Shown one piece after another: positions 38,202 to 48,128 of a DNA stretch of 64,000 nucleotides. Under the pieces are notes generated by a model that saw only the letters and a list, made by a program, of their open reading frames with translations, made no database searches and had not been told where the DNA came from. The stretch is from Yoonia sp. BS5-3 (GTDB taxonomy: Bacteria; Pseudomonadota; Alphaproteobacteria; Rhodobacterales; Rhodobacteraceae): contig NZ_CP150951.2 in assembly GCF_038069655.2 (NCBI RefSeq), forward strand, positions 930,001-994,000, written 5' to 3'. Every line of letters starts with the position of its first letter. The stretch's first letter is position 1. A program made the translations under genes and the position numbers.

Positions 38202-39224
38202 TTACCTGCGCGTCATCATCGCCAGCCGGATCAAGGTACGCTCCATCAATGCGGATTGCGGCGCTGTGCTGGCTGAACGCAGCTGCAAATCGACATCCGT
38301 TAATGCCGTCAGCGCCCGTTCCAAACGGTCACGCCCCCATTGCCCGGCCTGCCGCTCGATCTTGTTACGGCGGGGGCCAAAGACAGGTGGGCGCAGCTTG
38401 CCGATACCTGCCCCGACACCGCCAGGGTCAGAGGCAACGACATGTAGCCGTCTGAAGTGGCGCATCGCACCGATACAGAGCGTCACAGGGATGACGCCTT
38501 GCGCATACAAGTTCCGCAGCACCGGACCCAGTTGCTCAGCTTGGCCGAACGTGACCACATCCAACACATCATCAACATCCACCTCAGCCGATTGCGGGGC
38601 ATTTGCCATGACATCAGCAATGGTCAGCGGCGCGGTTTCGCCTTGCATATAAAGCCCGACCTTTTCCAAGGTCTGCCGAAAATCGCCGGGCTCCAGGCTG
38701 CTTGCCAGCGACAGTAACGCATCCATCACATCACGATCCGGCTGGGGCAGGCCAGCACGCGCCAACGCCTGTTCAATATCCGCGATTGAGGGCGGGTCAT
38801 CATAGATGCCAATGGCCACGGCATTAGGATGACCCTCAAAAAGCTTGCGCAGCGCCGATTTTGCAGTCAATTGGCCAGCTGTCACAACCACCTGCGCATC
38901 GCCTGCCTGCCAATCAGACAAGGTGGGGGTCAGGGTTTTGGCAAGCCCGTCTGTTGCGTCCTCAACAAAGGCCACGCGGTGGCCGGGAAAGAACCCCTGG
39001 GCTTTGATGGCATCATCAAGCAATGCGGGGTCTTTGCGCAGATCGGCGGCATTGATGCGGGTCAACCGCATCTCTTCTTCGCCTTGCGGGCCAACCAATG
39101 CGGCAATGGCCTCTTGCCGTTTGGCTGCAACCCGCATCGGGTCAGCGCCAAAAATCAAAAGCCCCATATGCGACGGGTCCGGCTTGCGGAAATAGGAATT
39201 CGCCGCCGTCCCGGTCAGTTTCAT
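38202..39224 (-). CDS. holA: DNA polymerase III subunit delta
   Basis: 340 aa clamp-loader subunit that opens the beta sliding clamp. Recognisable parts are the LLIFGADPMRVAAKRQEAIAAL start, FFPGHRVAFVEDATDG, and the C-terminal collar with VTLCIGAMRHFRRLHVVASD and a K-I-E-R-Q-A-G-Q-W-G segment. Cytoplasmic. It overlaps lptE by 4 bases and ends the conserved DUF3576-leuS-lptE-holA operon. Confidence 0.92.
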   Translation of the reverse strand: MKLTGTAANSYFRKPDPSHMGLLIFGADPMRVAAKRQEAIAALVGPQGEEEMRLTRINAADLRKDPALLDDAIKAQGFFPGHRVAFVEDATDGLAKTLTPTLSDWQAGDAQVVVTAGQLTAKSALRKLFEGHPNAVAIGIYDDPPSIADIEQALARAGLPQPDRDVMDALLSLASSLEPGDFRQTLEKVGLYMQGETAPLTIADVMANAPQSAEVDVDDVLDVVTFGQAEQLGPVLRNLYAQGVIPVTLCIGAMRHFRRLHVVASDPGGVGAGIGKLRPPVFGPRRNKIERQAGQWGRDRLERALTALTDVDLQLRSASTAPQSALMERTLIRLAMMTRR

Positions 39225-39706
39225 GCGGGCAGATCCAATGAGAGGATCATTAGCTGACTAACCACCCGATCGGCCAAAATGACAGATAGGCGGGCGGCCG
39301 CGTCGGTTTCAGCGGCCTGGGTGGCCGTCGTCGATCCGGTCGTCGCATAGCCGGTAAAGGCCTGCACCGTACCGCGATCTACCTCTTGGCCTGTTCCGCT
39401 ATCTGTAAGAACCCAGCGCGCGGTGCCGATCACGTTAAACCGGGTCGTGTCCCCATCCGACGTGATCGCGGATGTCTGACGCTCTTCGGTCTTCGTGATC
39501 TTCAGCAAATACCGGGGCTGCGCCGCCACACCAAGCCGGCGCTCAAGCTGGCTGCGGATACGAAAACCATCGACGGTCTCATCTGTCTCATAGGCGACCT
39601 GCCCGTGCAGGGCGGCATCTTCCCCATAGATCGGCGCAAAACCGCAACCTGCAAGGGCAAAAAGCCCCAGCAAGGAGGTGCGGCGCGTGGGGCGATCAAA
39701 TGACAA
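39221..39706 (-). CDS. lptE: LPS-assembly lipoprotein LptE
   Basis: 161 aa with an N-terminal signal and lipobox LAGC followed by [12 protein letters not shown], the standard LptE opening. The beta-alpha fold continues with [27 protein letters not shown]. It is an outer-membrane lipoprotein that plugs LptD during lipopolysaccharide export. Its start overlaps the leuS end by 11 bp and its end overlaps holA by 4 bp, the normal alphaproteobacterial gene order. Confidence 0.9.
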   Translation of the reverse strand: MSFDRPTRRTSLLGLFALAGCGFAPIYGEDAALHGQVAYETDETVDGFRIRSQLERRLGVAAQPRYLLKITKTEERQTSAITSDGDTTRFNVIGTARWVLTDSGTGQEVDRGTVQAFTGYATTGSTTATQAAETDAAARLSVILADRVVSQLMILSLDLPA

Positions 39707-42230
39707 TGTTCACAATCCGTCCCGGTACGATAATCAGCTTTTTCGGCGCAGCACCTGCCAAGGCGGTCTGCACCACCTCAAGTTCCATCACAACAGCCTC
39801 AATCGCATCTTTTGCGGCATCGGCAGGCACGACAATCTCGGCGCGACGTTTACCGTTGATCTGAATGGGCATGGTGACCTTGTCCTCAACCAACATCGCC
39901 TCATCGGCAACGGGCCAAGGTGCATCAGCGATGATACCCTCGCCGCCGAGCATGGCCCAGATTTCCTCGGACAAATGCGGGGTCATCGGCGACATCAATT
40001 GCACCAAGACACGGGCGGCCAGGCGTTTCGTCTCACCCCCTGCCTTGGATTTGGCAAGCACATTGGTAAAGGCGTAAAGCTTTGCAATTGCAGCATTAAA
40101 TCCAAATGTCTCAACCCCCATGGTGACATCATGGATGGCCTTATGCATCGCGCGCAGAAGATCGTCATCCGCATCTGTCATCCCATCCGGCATCGCAGCA
40201 ATATCAATGCAGACCCGATAAACACGGCTCAGATGCTTGAACGCCGCATCAGCCCCAGAGGCGGTCCATTCCACATCCCGTTCCGGAGGGCTGTCGGACA
40301 ACACAAACCAACGGGCGGTGTCGGCGCCGTATTTCGCGATGATATCATCAGGGTCGACGACGTTCTTCTTGGATTTGGACATCTTGGCCGATGGAATGAT
40401 CTGAACCTCAGTCCCGTCTGCCAGTTTCCTGTCGGTGACATCTTCGGGCAGGTGATACACCGGGCGGTCCTTGTCATCGCGGGTTTGGTAAATCTCATGC
40501 GTGACCATGCCTTGGGTGAACAAAGCATTAAACGGCTCTGATGTGCCTTGCGGCAAATGGCCTGTCATATTCATCGCACGGGCAAAGAAGCGGCTGTAAA
40601 GCAGATGCAAGATCGCATGCTCAATCCCGCCGATATATTGGTCCACATTCATCCAATAGGCGGCATCATCAATGTCGGTCGGCGTGGTCGCATGGGGGGC
40701 TGTGAAGCGCGCGAAATACCATGACGAATCGACGAAAGTGTCCATCGTGTCCGTCTCGCGCTTGGCGGGCTTGCCACAAGCGGGGCAAGCACAATCGCGC
40801 CACGTAGGGTGACGGTCCAGCGGATTGCCGGGGATATCAAAGCTGACATCATAAGGCAGCTCAATCGGCAGGTTTTCTTTCTTCTCCGGCACGGCACCAC
40901 AATCGTCGCAATGGACGATGGGGATCGGGCAGCCCCAATAGCGCTGACGGCTCAGGCCCCAATCGCGCAGGCGATATTTGGTAACACCTTTGCCCAAGCC
41001 ATGGGCCTCAAAGTAATCGATGGTAGCATCTATCGCCTCTTGGCTTGTGGCCTCGGTGATCCCGGCAAAATGATCGATAAAGACCACTTTCTCGGTCTTG
41101 GCCGGGACCAAAGCGGTGTTTTCAACCGGAACATCCTCGCCCGGCATATAAAACGCATTTTGCACAGGCAGATCATATTTGCGGGCGAAATCCAGATCGC
41201 GTTGATCATGCGCGGGGCAGCCAAAAACAGCACCGGTGCCGTAATCCATCAAAACAAAATTGCCGACCCAGACGGGCAATTCTTGATCAGGGTAGATCGG
41301 GTGTTTGACGCGAATGCCGGTATCCAGACCTTTCTTTTCGGCCTTTTCCATCGCGGCTTCGGTGGTGTCCATCTTGCGGGTTTCAGCGACGAAATCGGCA
41401 AGGTCCGGATTGTCTGCAGCCAAAGCCTGGGCCACGGGATGCTCAGCCGAAATCGCCACAAAGCTGGCGCCGCGCATCGTGTCAGGCCGTGTCGAGTAAC
41501 AAACGATCGGATCGCCGCCATCCAAGCGCTGAAACGGAATTTCGATCCCGCGTGACTTACCGATCCAGTTGGATTGCATCAGCTTGACCTTTGCAGGCCA
41601 GTCGTCCAGCCCGTCGATGGCCGACAGTAATTCCTCGGAATAGTCACTGATTTTAAAGAACCATTGAACCAGCTCGCGCCGCTCAACCTCAGCGCCCGAG
41701 CGCCAGCCTTTGCCGTCGATGACCTGCTCATTGGCCAGAACGGTCATATCAACCGGATCCCAATTCACGACGGCCTTCTTGCGGTAAATCAGGTCTTTGG
41801 CCAAAAAGTCGATGAACAAGGCCTGCTGCTGGCCATAGTATTCCGGATCGCAGGTGGCAAATTCACGGGTCCAATCCAGGGTCCAGCCCAACGGCTTCAT
41901 CTGGGCCTTCATCTCGGCGATGTTCTGATAGGTCCAATCCTTGGGATGGCCGCCCGAGGCCATGGCGGCATTCTCAGCGGGCATCCCAAAGGCGTCCCAC
42001 CCCATCGGATGCAACACGCTATGGCCGGTGGCGCGTTTGTAGCGGGCGATCACATCACCCATCGTGTAGTTGCGCACATGGCCCATATGGATGCGGCCCG
42101 AGGGGTAGGGAAACATCTCAAGCACATAATACTTGGGTTTATCGTCGCTGCGGACAGCCTTAAAGGTTTCGGCCGAGTCCCAGGCGTCTTGCCATTTGGG
42201 CTCAATCTCAGCAGGGGAATAGGTGGTCAT
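39696..42230 (-). CDS. leuS: leucyl-tRNA synthetase
   Basis: 844 aa class I synthetase. The HIGH motif appears as [15 protein letters not shown] (residues about 42-56) and the KMSKS motif as [16 protein letters not shown]. The connective editing domain carries [20 protein letters not shown] and the downstream DQRDLDF site. A zinc ribbon ([18 protein letters not shown]) is present. It charges tRNA-Leu in the cytoplasm. It lies 73 bp after the DUF3576 gene, with a strong hairpin in between (42253-42275). Confidence 0.97.
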   Translation of the reverse strand: MTTYSPAEIEPKWQDAWDSAETFKAVRSDDKPKYYVLEMFPYPSGRIHMGHVRNYTMGDVIARYKRATGHSVLHPMGWDAFGMPAENAAMASGGHPKDWTYQNIAEMKAQMKPLGWTLDWTREFATCDPEYYGQQQALFIDFLAKDLIYRKKAVVNWDPVDMTVLANEQVIDGKGWRSGAEVERRELVQWFFKISDYSEELLSAIDGLDDWPAKVKLMQSNWIGKSRGIEIPFQRLDGGDPIVCYSTRPDTMRGASFVAISAEHPVAQALAADNPDLADFVAETRKMDTTEAAMEKAEKKGLDTGIRVKHPIYPDQELPVWVGNFVLMDYGTGAVFGCPAHDQRDLDFARKYDLPVQNAFYMPGEDVPVENTALVPAKTEKVVFIDHFAGITEATSQEAIDATIDYFEAHGLGKGVTKYRLRDWGLSRQRYWGCPIPIVHCDDCGAVPEKKENLPIELPYDVSFDIPGNPLDRHPTWRDCACPACGKPAKRETDTMDTFVDSSWYFARFTAPHATTPTDIDDAAYWMNVDQYIGGIEHAILHLLYSRFFARAMNMTGHLPQGTSEPFNALFTQGMVTHEIYQTRDDKDRPVYHLPEDVTDRKLADGTEVQIIPSAKMSKSKKNVVDPDDIIAKYGADTARWFVLSDSPPERDVEWTASGADAAFKHLSRVYRVCIDIAAMPDGMTDADDDLLRAMHKAIHDVTMGVETFGFNAAIAKLYAFTNVLAKSKAGGETKRLAARVLVQLMSPMTPHLSEEIWAMLGGEGIIADAPWPVADEAMLVEDKVTMPIQINGKRRAEIVVPADAAKDAIEAVVMELEVVQTALAGAAPKKLIIVPGRIVNIVI

Positions 42231-42252
42231 GGCTTGGGTCTTTCACATGCAA

Positions 42253-42275
42253 ACGCCGGGCAGCGGGCCCGGCGT
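42253..42275 (-). promoter_or_regulatory. GC-rich hairpin in the leuS leader
   Basis: A 9-bp perfect stem ACGCCGGGC/GCCCGGCGT with a 5-nt loop, followed on the minus strand by TTTGC, lies 23 bp before the leuS start. It could be a weak terminator of the DUF3576 transcript or an attenuator; no leader peptide with Leu codons was seen. Confidence 0.4.
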
Positions 42276-42303
42276 CAAAGATAATCGGGCGAGGTGCCGA
42301 TGG

Positions 42304-42696
42304 CTAGAGCGCGCCGTCAGCAATACGTAGTTGACGGGCCCGGGCGAGGATCGCGTCTTCAACAGCACGCCGCGTCTCAACAGCGACCAAAGCATTTCCG
42401 GTCTGAAGCGACAGGTTCAGCGAGCGGGCATCCATTGCCGGATCAGTGATGTGGATCGTTGCACGATAGGCGCGGCCACCGCCCGGCGGCGTACCAAAAC
42501 CGGTAGTGATTATACCGGTAAAGGGGTCAGCAGATTCCACGGGCAGAAAGTCCAGCACATCCAGCGAGGCGGCCCAAAGGTAGCGGTTCACCGCAACATT
42601 CTCTGCCCCGCGGGGAGTGGGTGCCTGCCCGCCGCCACATGCAGCAAAGGTTAGGGTCAGCAAACCCAGCAGCATTGCGCGTCCGATGCGTATCAT
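42304..42696 (-). CDS. DUF3576 lipoprotein
   Basis: 130 aa from the ATG at 42696. The signal peptide ends in FAAC, a lipobox, followed by a GGG linker. The DUF3576 core reads VNRYLWAASLDVLDFLPVESADPFTGIITTGFGTPPGGGRAYRATIHI. The family is conserved upstream of leuS in alphaproteobacteria; the function is unknown, probably an outer-membrane-associated lipoprotein linked to envelope assembly. Upstream ATGs at 42732 and 42771 are open but would precede the signal sequence. Confidence 0.85.
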   Translation of the reverse strand: MIRIGRAMLLGLLTLTFAACGGGQAPTPRGAENVAVNRYLWAASLDVLDFLPVESADPFTGIITTGFGTPPGGGRAYRATIHITDPAMDARSLNLSLQTGNALVAVETRRAVEDAILARARQLRIADGAL

Positions 42697-42797
42697 AGCC
42701 GTCAAAACACTTTCCCTTCGGGTGGCGATCATATTGGCGGAATATGTAGCGAAGGGGGGGACAGGCCACAAGCTGTTATGCGAACAGCAAGGTTCAC

Positions 42798-42830
42798 AAA
42801 AAGAAAGAGCGACCCCAAAGGGGCCGCTCT
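42798..42830 (-). terminator. porin gene terminator
   Basis: A stem (AGAGCGACCCC with GGGGCCGCTCT, one internal A/C bulge pair) with a 3-4 nt loop, followed on the minus strand by T-rich sequence, just after the porin stop. Confidence 0.85.
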
Positions 42831-42854
42831 GACGTATTCAGATGTCAGCTTCGC

Positions 42855-44018
42855 TTAGAATGCGAAAGACAGCTCAACAGTTGTACCTTGTTGCAGGTCA
42901 TCTGGGCCGATTTCGTCTTCAGCATTGCCAGTTTCGTCTTCAGCATAAGACACCAAGAACGATGCACCGCCGCCAAGGTCGTACTCAGCAGATACGAAGT
43001 AGCTTTCGTTCTCGTCTTCGTCGCCAGCATAACCTGCGCCAACAACCAGACCGTTGCCTACATCATAAGAACCTTCGATTTCCCAAATGCCGAAATCCTG
43101 ATCGTTATCATAGTCGATCGAAGCAGCGATTGGGCCATCGCTGTAAGAAACATTGATACCGTAGTTAGGATCTACGTCGGTCGCAGCTTGCTCGTCCACA
43201 AAATAAGCTGTCGCTGTTACCGGACCAAATGGGTAGGCAACTTGAACACCCAAAGACTGCTGATCAGCGTCTGTCTCTTCAGCATAGGCCAAAGTGATCT
43301 CTGCGCCGCCGAACGTAGCTACACCGGAGATACCGAAGACTTCGTCATTTACAAAGTCATCGCTACCGTTGACATAGCCACCAGAGGCTTCAGCCTGGTA
43401 GCCCAGACCCAGAGTGAAGGACCCGAAAGTCGCGCCGACACCAATAGCTGCCTGCTCCATCTCGCCGTCTTCGTCGTCAGCAACGCCCGACACAGAAACA
43501 TCTACAGTGCTGGTCGAGAAATCGAAACGCAGAACGGATGAATCGGAACCAGTGGAGAAGCCATCGCCTTCCATATCGCCGGCTGCAGAGAAGTACTTCT
43601 CAGCTGCCATGCCAGTGTCACCGAAGAACATGCCGCCGTTCTCAGCTTCCAAAGAGATCACGAAGTCAGAGCTAGACAGCGCCTGACCGAAATCATCTCC
43701 GGTAACGCCGTTGTCTTCTGCAACGGTGATTTCAAAATAGGCGCCAGCTGTCAGGCCGTTATCCAGCGCGGCAGTTGCCGTCATGGACAGGTTGCCTTCC
43801 CAGTAGAAGCCGTACTCGTTGTCGAACGTGCTGAATGTGTCAATGTAACCAGCATCGCCAGGTGCGACACCGTTTGCATCATCTACGAGAACATTGCTGT
43901 CAGTGTCATTGTAACCCAGAGTAGCAGTAAGAGCTGTTGTAATAGATGTGTGACCATCAGCAGCAGCGGCGCCAGCGAAAGCGACCAGAGCTGTTGAGGT
44001 AAGGAGGATGCTTTTCAT
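42855..44018 (-). CDS. outer-membrane porin
   Basis: 387 aa from the ATG at 44018 (GAGGG upstream). A signal peptide (residues 1-20, AAAADG) leads to a strongly acidic, beta-strand-rich protein with many Asp/Gly/Ala turns and a C-terminal Phe (VELSFAF), the outer-membrane insertion signal. The pattern matches the Rhodobacter-type general porin. High acidic content suits a marine organism. Codon bias suggests strong expression. A long leader of more than 200 bp separates it from the divergent yggS gene. Confidence 0.92.
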   Translation of the reverse strand: MKSILLTSTALVAFAGAAAADGHTSITTALTATLGYNDTDSNVLVDDANGVAPGDAGYIDTFSTFDNEYGFYWEGNLSMTATAALDNGLTAGAYFEITVAEDNGVTGDDFGQALSSSDFVISLEAENGGMFFGDTGMAAEKYFSAAGDMEGDGFSTGSDSSVLRFDFSTSTVDVSVSGVADDEDGEMEQAAIGVGATFGSFTLGLGYQAEASGGYVNGSDDFVNDEVFGISGVATFGGAEITLAYAEETDADQQSLGVQVAYPFGPVTATAYFVDEQAATDVDPNYGINVSYSDGPIAASIDYDNDQDFGIWEIEGSYDVGNGLVVGAGYAGDEDENESYFVSAEYDLGGGASFLVSYAEDETGNAEDEIGPDDLQQGTTVELSFAF

Positions 44019-44244
44019 GGATATTTTCCCTCGTGTTTTTGCATTCCCAAGAATACCAGTTTTCCTAGCATTGGCGTATTCCTGCTCCCTCAGCCTTGCA
44101 CACTCAAGGGAATTGGGCAGGTTTTCGCCCTTCAATGGGAAAATGATGCAACAAGGCCACACCGCGTTTTCGGCCATGACATCGCGCCCAATTCGCTCTA
44201 TTTCGTGCACAAACCAGCCAATTTCTATGTTTTGTGGAGCTTTC

Positions 44245-44898
44245 ATGCCACTTTCCGACATCCAAGACCGCATCGAAAAAGCGGCGCAAACGGCGAACCG
44301 CGATCCGGCTGAGATTACGCTGATCGCGGTCTCCAAGGTCCAGCCCAATGCGCGTGTGCAGGCGATTCTGGATCAAGGGCACCGCGTTTTTGGCGAAAAC
44401 AAAGTGCAAGAGGCGGCCGGCAAATGGCCTGATTTCCGTCAGCAATATGAACATATTGATTTGCATCTCATCGGCCCCTTGCAAACGAACAAAGCCCGGC
44501 AGGCGATGACGTTGGCCCAATCCATTCACAGCCTTGATCGCCCTAAGCTAGCCACAACCATCGCGCGTATTGCACAAGAAACCGGGGCCTGCCCAGATCT
44601 GTTTATCCAAGTAAATACAGGCGAAGAGCCGCAAAAGGCGGGTGTGCTGCCCACAGATACCGATAGCTTTGTGGCCGAAGCCCGGGCGCTTGATCTGCCC
44701 ATCAAGGGGCTGATGTGCATCCCCCCGGTCGATGAAGAACCATCGCTGCATTTCGCCCTGTTGGCCAAGATCGCCGAACGCAACGGGCTTGCTGGGCTGT
44801 CGATGGGCATGAGCAGTGACTTTGAACGGGCCATCGCGCTGGGGGCCACACATATCCGCGTCGGCTCTGCCATTTTCGGCGAACGTGTCCCCACGTGA
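44245..44898 (+). CDS. YggS-family PLP homeostasis protein
   Basis: 217 aa from the ATG at 44245 with GGAG upstream. The PLP site is ITLIAVSKVQP with the Lys that binds pyridoxal phosphate. Also present are FGENKVQEAAGKW, LHLIGPLQTNK, IQVNTGEEPQKAG, GLMCIPP and LSMGMSSDFERAIALGATHIRVGSAIFG. It buffers PLP and vitamin B6 pools and has no known enzymatic activity. Cytoplasmic. It overlaps the next gene by 4 bases (GTGA). Confidence 0.95.
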   Translation: MPLSDIQDRIEKAAQTANRDPAEITLIAVSKVQPNARVQAILDQGHRVFGENKVQEAAGKWPDFRQQYEHIDLHLIGPLQTNKARQAMTLAQSIHSLDRPKLATTIARIAQETGACPDLFIQVNTGEEPQKAGVLPTDTDSFVAEARALDLPIKGLMCIPPVDEEPSLHFALLAKIAERNGLAGLSMGMSSDFERAIALGATHIRVGSAIFGERVPT

Positions 44899-45542
44899 CG
44901 GACGATTACGCGCCCCCGCAAGAACCGCTGACGATCCTGCATGATGACCACGAGGTGCTCTTGGTCGACAAGCCCAGCGGGCTGTTATCCGTGCCCGGCA
45001 AGGGGCCGCATCTGGCCGATTGTCTGATCACCCGGGTGCAAGCAGCCTTTCCAACCGCGCTGCTGGTTCACCGGCTGGATCGGGACACATCGGGGGTGAT
45101 GATCTTTGCGCTTACGCCGCATGCCCAGCGCCATCTAGGGCTGCAGTTTGAAAAGCGGCAAACCAAGAAAACCTATGTTGCTCGCGTGGTAGGTCGGATG
45201 ACTGACAAGACCGGCACAGTCGATCTACCGCTGATCGTCGATTGGCCGAACCGACCAAAGCAGATGGTCGACAATGACAACGGTAAACAGGCGATCACGG
45301 ACTGGCGCATTGTGCGGGCCAATGACGCGGAAACACGGGTGCGGCTGATGCCGCGCACCGGCCGGTCCCATCAATTGCGGGTGCATATGCTGGCAATTGG
45401 ACACCCGATCCTGGGCGATCCGTTTTATGCGACGGGCGCGACACGCGACCACCCCCGGCTGATGCTACATTCCGAGACCCTGCAATTTCGGCACCCCGAT
45501 GGGGGGCAAGGAATGCGGATCACCGCAAAGTGCCCGTTTTAG
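44895..45542 (+). CDS. RluA-family pseudouridine synthase
   Basis: 215 aa from a GTG that overlaps the yggS stop. The catalytic motif is HRLDRDTSGVMIFAL with the active Asp, preceded by LLVDKPSGLLSVPGKG and followed by RTGRSHQLRVHMLAIGHPILGDPFYA. It has no S4 domain, and its size is like E. coli RluA, which modifies 23S rRNA U746 and tRNA U32. The exact site is not known here. Confidence 0.92.
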   Translation: MTDDYAPPQEPLTILHDDHEVLLVDKPSGLLSVPGKGPHLADCLITRVQAAFPTALLVHRLDRDTSGVMIFALTPHAQRHLGLQFEKRQTKKTYVARVVGRMTDKTGTVDLPLIVDWPNRPKQMVDNDNGKQAITDWRIVRANDAETRVRLMPRTGRSHQLRVHMLAIGHPILGDPFYATGATRDHPRLMLHSETLQFRHPDGGQGMRITAKCPF

Positions 45543-46465
45543 GGCAGAGGCTCGAGCTCTTTTTCCAATTTGGCCCGCAGATGCTCATGTTGGCTGGGTA
45601 GTTTCAACGCCTCACCCAAATGGGCTGCGTCCTCATCACGGGCAAAGCCGGGCTCATGCGTAGCGACCTCAAACAAGACGCCGCCGGGCGTGCGGAAATA
45701 GATGGCGTGAAAGTAATCCCGGTCGATCACAGGGGTCACACGATAGCCGGTATCCAAAAGCGCCTCGCGCACCTCAAGCTGGCGGGCACGGTTTTCGACC
45801 GCGAAAGCAACGTGATGCACTGAACCTGCACCTTGCGCACCGAGCCGGCCATCAGGGCAGACTTCCAAATCAATAATATCTGCCCCATTCCCACCCGGCA
45901 CCGCCAGGCGCGTGACCGGCCCTTGCTGATCCAGTGTTTCATAACCCATGAATTGCAGCAGCTCTTGATTGGCAGCGATGTCACGCAGGCGCAGATGAAC
46001 GGAGTGAAACCCGCGTATGGCCATCTCGGCGCTGATCCCATTCCCTGTCCATGGCGTCCGATCGTCATCGGTTGCAATAAGGGCGAACTGATCGCCATCT
46101 GGCCCGTCAAAGAGCACGCGGTCCTGTCCAAAGCGGTTGTCTTGCGACAGGTTTTGCACATCAAAAAGGGCCAGCCGGTCAAGCCAGGCCCGTGCGCTGC
46201 CCTTTGGAATGCTGAAAGAAACGCGCCCGGCCTCGCCGACACCGGGCTTGGCGCGGCTCGCATGGGGAAACGGGAAATAGGTCATGACTGTACCGGCAGA
46301 ACCAGACGCATCCCCGTAATATAGATGATACACATCCGGGGCGTCGAAATTCACAGTCTTTTTGATACGGCGTAGCCCCAACACCTGCGTGAAAAACGCA
46401 TTATTGGCGCTGGCGCTTTGCGCCAAAGAGGTCACGTGATGAAGACCTTTGATCTGGTGCAGCAT
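45539..46465 (-). CDS. ring-cleaving dioxygenase / glyoxalase-fold (VOC) protein
   Basis: 308 aa from the ATG at 46465 with GGAGAG upstream. Two vicinal-oxygen-chelate modules are visible: GLHHVTSLAQ with the first metal His, and FHSVHLRLRD, VHHVAFAVEN and GVLFEVATHEPGF with further His and Glu ligands. The architecture matches MhqO/YkcA-type ring-cleaving dioxygenases that act on hydroquinone-like compounds. Quinone or aldehyde stress would be consistent with the aldehyde dehydrogenase next to it. Substrate unknown. Confidence 0.85.
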   Translation of the reverse strand: MLHQIKGLHHVTSLAQSASANNAFFTQVLGLRRIKKTVNFDAPDVYHLYYGDASGSAGTVMTYFPFPHASRAKPGVGEAGRVSFSIPKGSARAWLDRLALFDVQNLSQDNRFGQDRVLFDGPDGDQFALIATDDDRTPWTGNGISAEMAIRGFHSVHLRLRDIAANQELLQFMGYETLDQQGPVTRLAVPGGNGADIIDLEVCPDGRLGAQGAGSVHHVAFAVENRARQLEVREALLDTGYRVTPVIDRDYFHAIYFRTPGGVLFEVATHEPGFARDEDAAHLGEALKLPSQHEHLRAKLEKELEPLP

Positions 46466-46504
46466 GATAACTCTCCTATCCGTTTGACAGATAGATAGAG
46501 AAAT

Positions 46505-46552
46505 CAGCCGCGCACTAAATACCTGCTGACGCAGAGAATTGGTGCGCGGCTG
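46505..46552 (-). repeat. 11-bp inverted repeat between the VOC and aldehyde dehydrogenase genes
   Basis: CAGCCGCGCAC (46505-46515) is the exact reverse complement of 46542-46552, with a 26-nt spacer. It sits immediately downstream of the aldehyde dehydrogenase stop and 40 bp before the dioxygenase start. It could be a terminator-like structure or an operator. Confidence 0.5.
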
Positions 46553-46561
46553 CACATCAGC

Positions 46562-48001
46562 TTATTCTGCGGCCCAGCCAGAGATCGCCTTGGCCTCAAG
46601 GAACTCTTCAATCCCCCAGATACCGCCCTCACGGGCGCGGCCAGACATCTTCACGCCGCCGAACGGCGATCCTTGCGCGCGTCCCTGACCATTCATCTCA
46701 ACCATGCCCGAACGCAGGGCCAGTGCCATGCGATTGCGTTTGGCGCCATCCTGGCTTTGGACATAGTTGGTCAGACCGTAGGGCGTGTCATTGGCGATCT
46801 CGATCGCTTCTTCTTCGGTCTCAAACGGGATAATTGACAGAACTGGGCCAAAGATCTCTTCGCGGGCGATCCGCATCTGATTGTTCACATCGGCAAATAC
46901 GGTCGGGCGCACAAAGTACCCGCGATTGACGCTCTCCGGCAGACCAGGACCTCCTGCGATCAGGCGCGCGCCTTCGTCGATGCCCACCTGGATCATCTCT
47001 TGGATTTTCTCCCATTGGCTTTTGTTGACAACCGGCCCGATATGGCGGCCTGGCTCGGATGCAGGTCCAACGCCGATATTGCTGGCAACCTCGGCGGCTG
47101 TTTCAACGGCCTGATCATAGATCGACCGCTCAACCAGCATCCGTGTCGGAGCGTTACAGGACTGGCCGGAATTGCCCATGCAGTGTATGACACCGCGCTT
47201 GACCGCTTTTTCATCGGCATCGGCAAAGATCACATTCGCGCCCTTCCCACCTAATTCAAGCGTGACGCGTTTCAGGGTTTCCGCCGCAACCTTTGAAATC
47301 GCCTTGCCTGCCCGGGTTGAGCCGGTAAAGCTGATCATAGCCACATCGTCATGACGGGACAGTTGGCTGCCTACCCCAATGCCATCGCCATTGATCAGAT
47401 TGAACACACCCCCAGGCACACCCGCATCATGGACAAATTCAGCGAACAGTAGCGATGAAAGCGGCGCCTCTTCCGAAGGTTTCAGCACAATGGTGCAGCC
47501 TGCCAAAAGGGCGGGAATAACCTTTAGCGTGACCTGGTTCATCGGCCAGTTCCAAGGGGTGATCAGACCGACAACGCCGATCGGCTCCATTGCGATCCGG
47601 TCATGCGGGGCGTGCGGGCCAAGCGGGCGGATCCATTCCACCGCATCAAATGCTTCAAGGAAGCCTTCCAGATGCCAGGGCAGGCATGGGGCCTGACTGC
47701 CGCGTGCCATATCAATGGGCGCGCCCATTTCAAGGCTGATCGCCTCGGCCATTTCTTCGGACCGGGCCTCATATTGGGCCAGGATCGCTTTGACATAGGC
47801 AGCACGTTCTTCAGGCGGGGTTGCAGCCCAAGCTGGAAAAGCGGCCGATGCCGCCGCAACAGCCGCATCAGTATCTGCTTGATCCCCAAGCGAGATAACG
47901 GCGCACGGCTCTTCTGTCGAAGGATCGATCACGTGATGATCGCGTGCCGTAGCGGGGGCAACCCATGCCCCATTGATATAGAAATTGCGGTTCTCGATCA
48001 T
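46562..48001 (-). CDS. NAD(P)-dependent aldehyde dehydrogenase
   Basis: 479 aa from the ATG at 48001 (GGAGAG upstream). Catalytic residues are intact: the Asn in TPWNWPMNQ, the general-base Glu in LELGGKGAN, and the Cys in GNSGQSCNAPTRM. The nucleotide site reads FTGSTRAGKAI. The C-terminal SPFGGVKMSGRAREGG is standard. Substrate is not predictable. Divergent from the peroxiredoxin gene, with about 127 bp between starts, and upstream of the ring-cleaving dioxygenase on the same strand. Confidence 0.93.
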   Translation of the reverse strand: MIENRNFYINGAWVAPATARDHHVIDPSTEEPCAVISLGDQADTDAAVAAASAAFPAWAATPPEERAAYVKAILAQYEARSEEMAEAISLEMGAPIDMARGSQAPCLPWHLEGFLEAFDAVEWIRPLGPHAPHDRIAMEPIGVVGLITPWNWPMNQVTLKVIPALLAGCTIVLKPSEEAPLSSLLFAEFVHDAGVPGGVFNLINGDGIGVGSQLSRHDDVAMISFTGSTRAGKAISKVAAETLKRVTLELGGKGANVIFADADEKAVKRGVIHCMGNSGQSCNAPTRMLVERSIYDQAVETAAEVASNIGVGPASEPGRHIGPVVNKSQWEKIQEMIQVGIDEGARLIAGGPGLPESVNRGYFVRPTVFADVNNQMRIAREEIFGPVLSIIPFETEEEAIEIANDTPYGLTNYVQSQDGAKRNRMALALRSGMVEMNGQGRAQGSPFGGVKMSGRAREGGIWGIEEFLEAKAISGWAAE

Positions 48002-48128
48002 GGCTTCTCTCCGGGTTGATCTGACGGAAGTAGTGGCACTGCAAATTGGCGGGCGCAAGGCACCCATGGCACTTGCCGCAACGTCGGCTTATATAGGCAG
48101 CAATACAGCCCAACCAAGGAGCAAATGC

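Noticed and set aside
39678..41555. Long plus-strand frames across leuS
   Set aside because: They are antisense to a complete, motif-rich leucyl-tRNA synthetase gene.
46505..46552. Inverted repeat as a simple terminator for the aldehyde dehydrogenase gene
   Set aside because: The 26-nt loop and lack of a T run make this unsure; it is recorded as a repeat instead.
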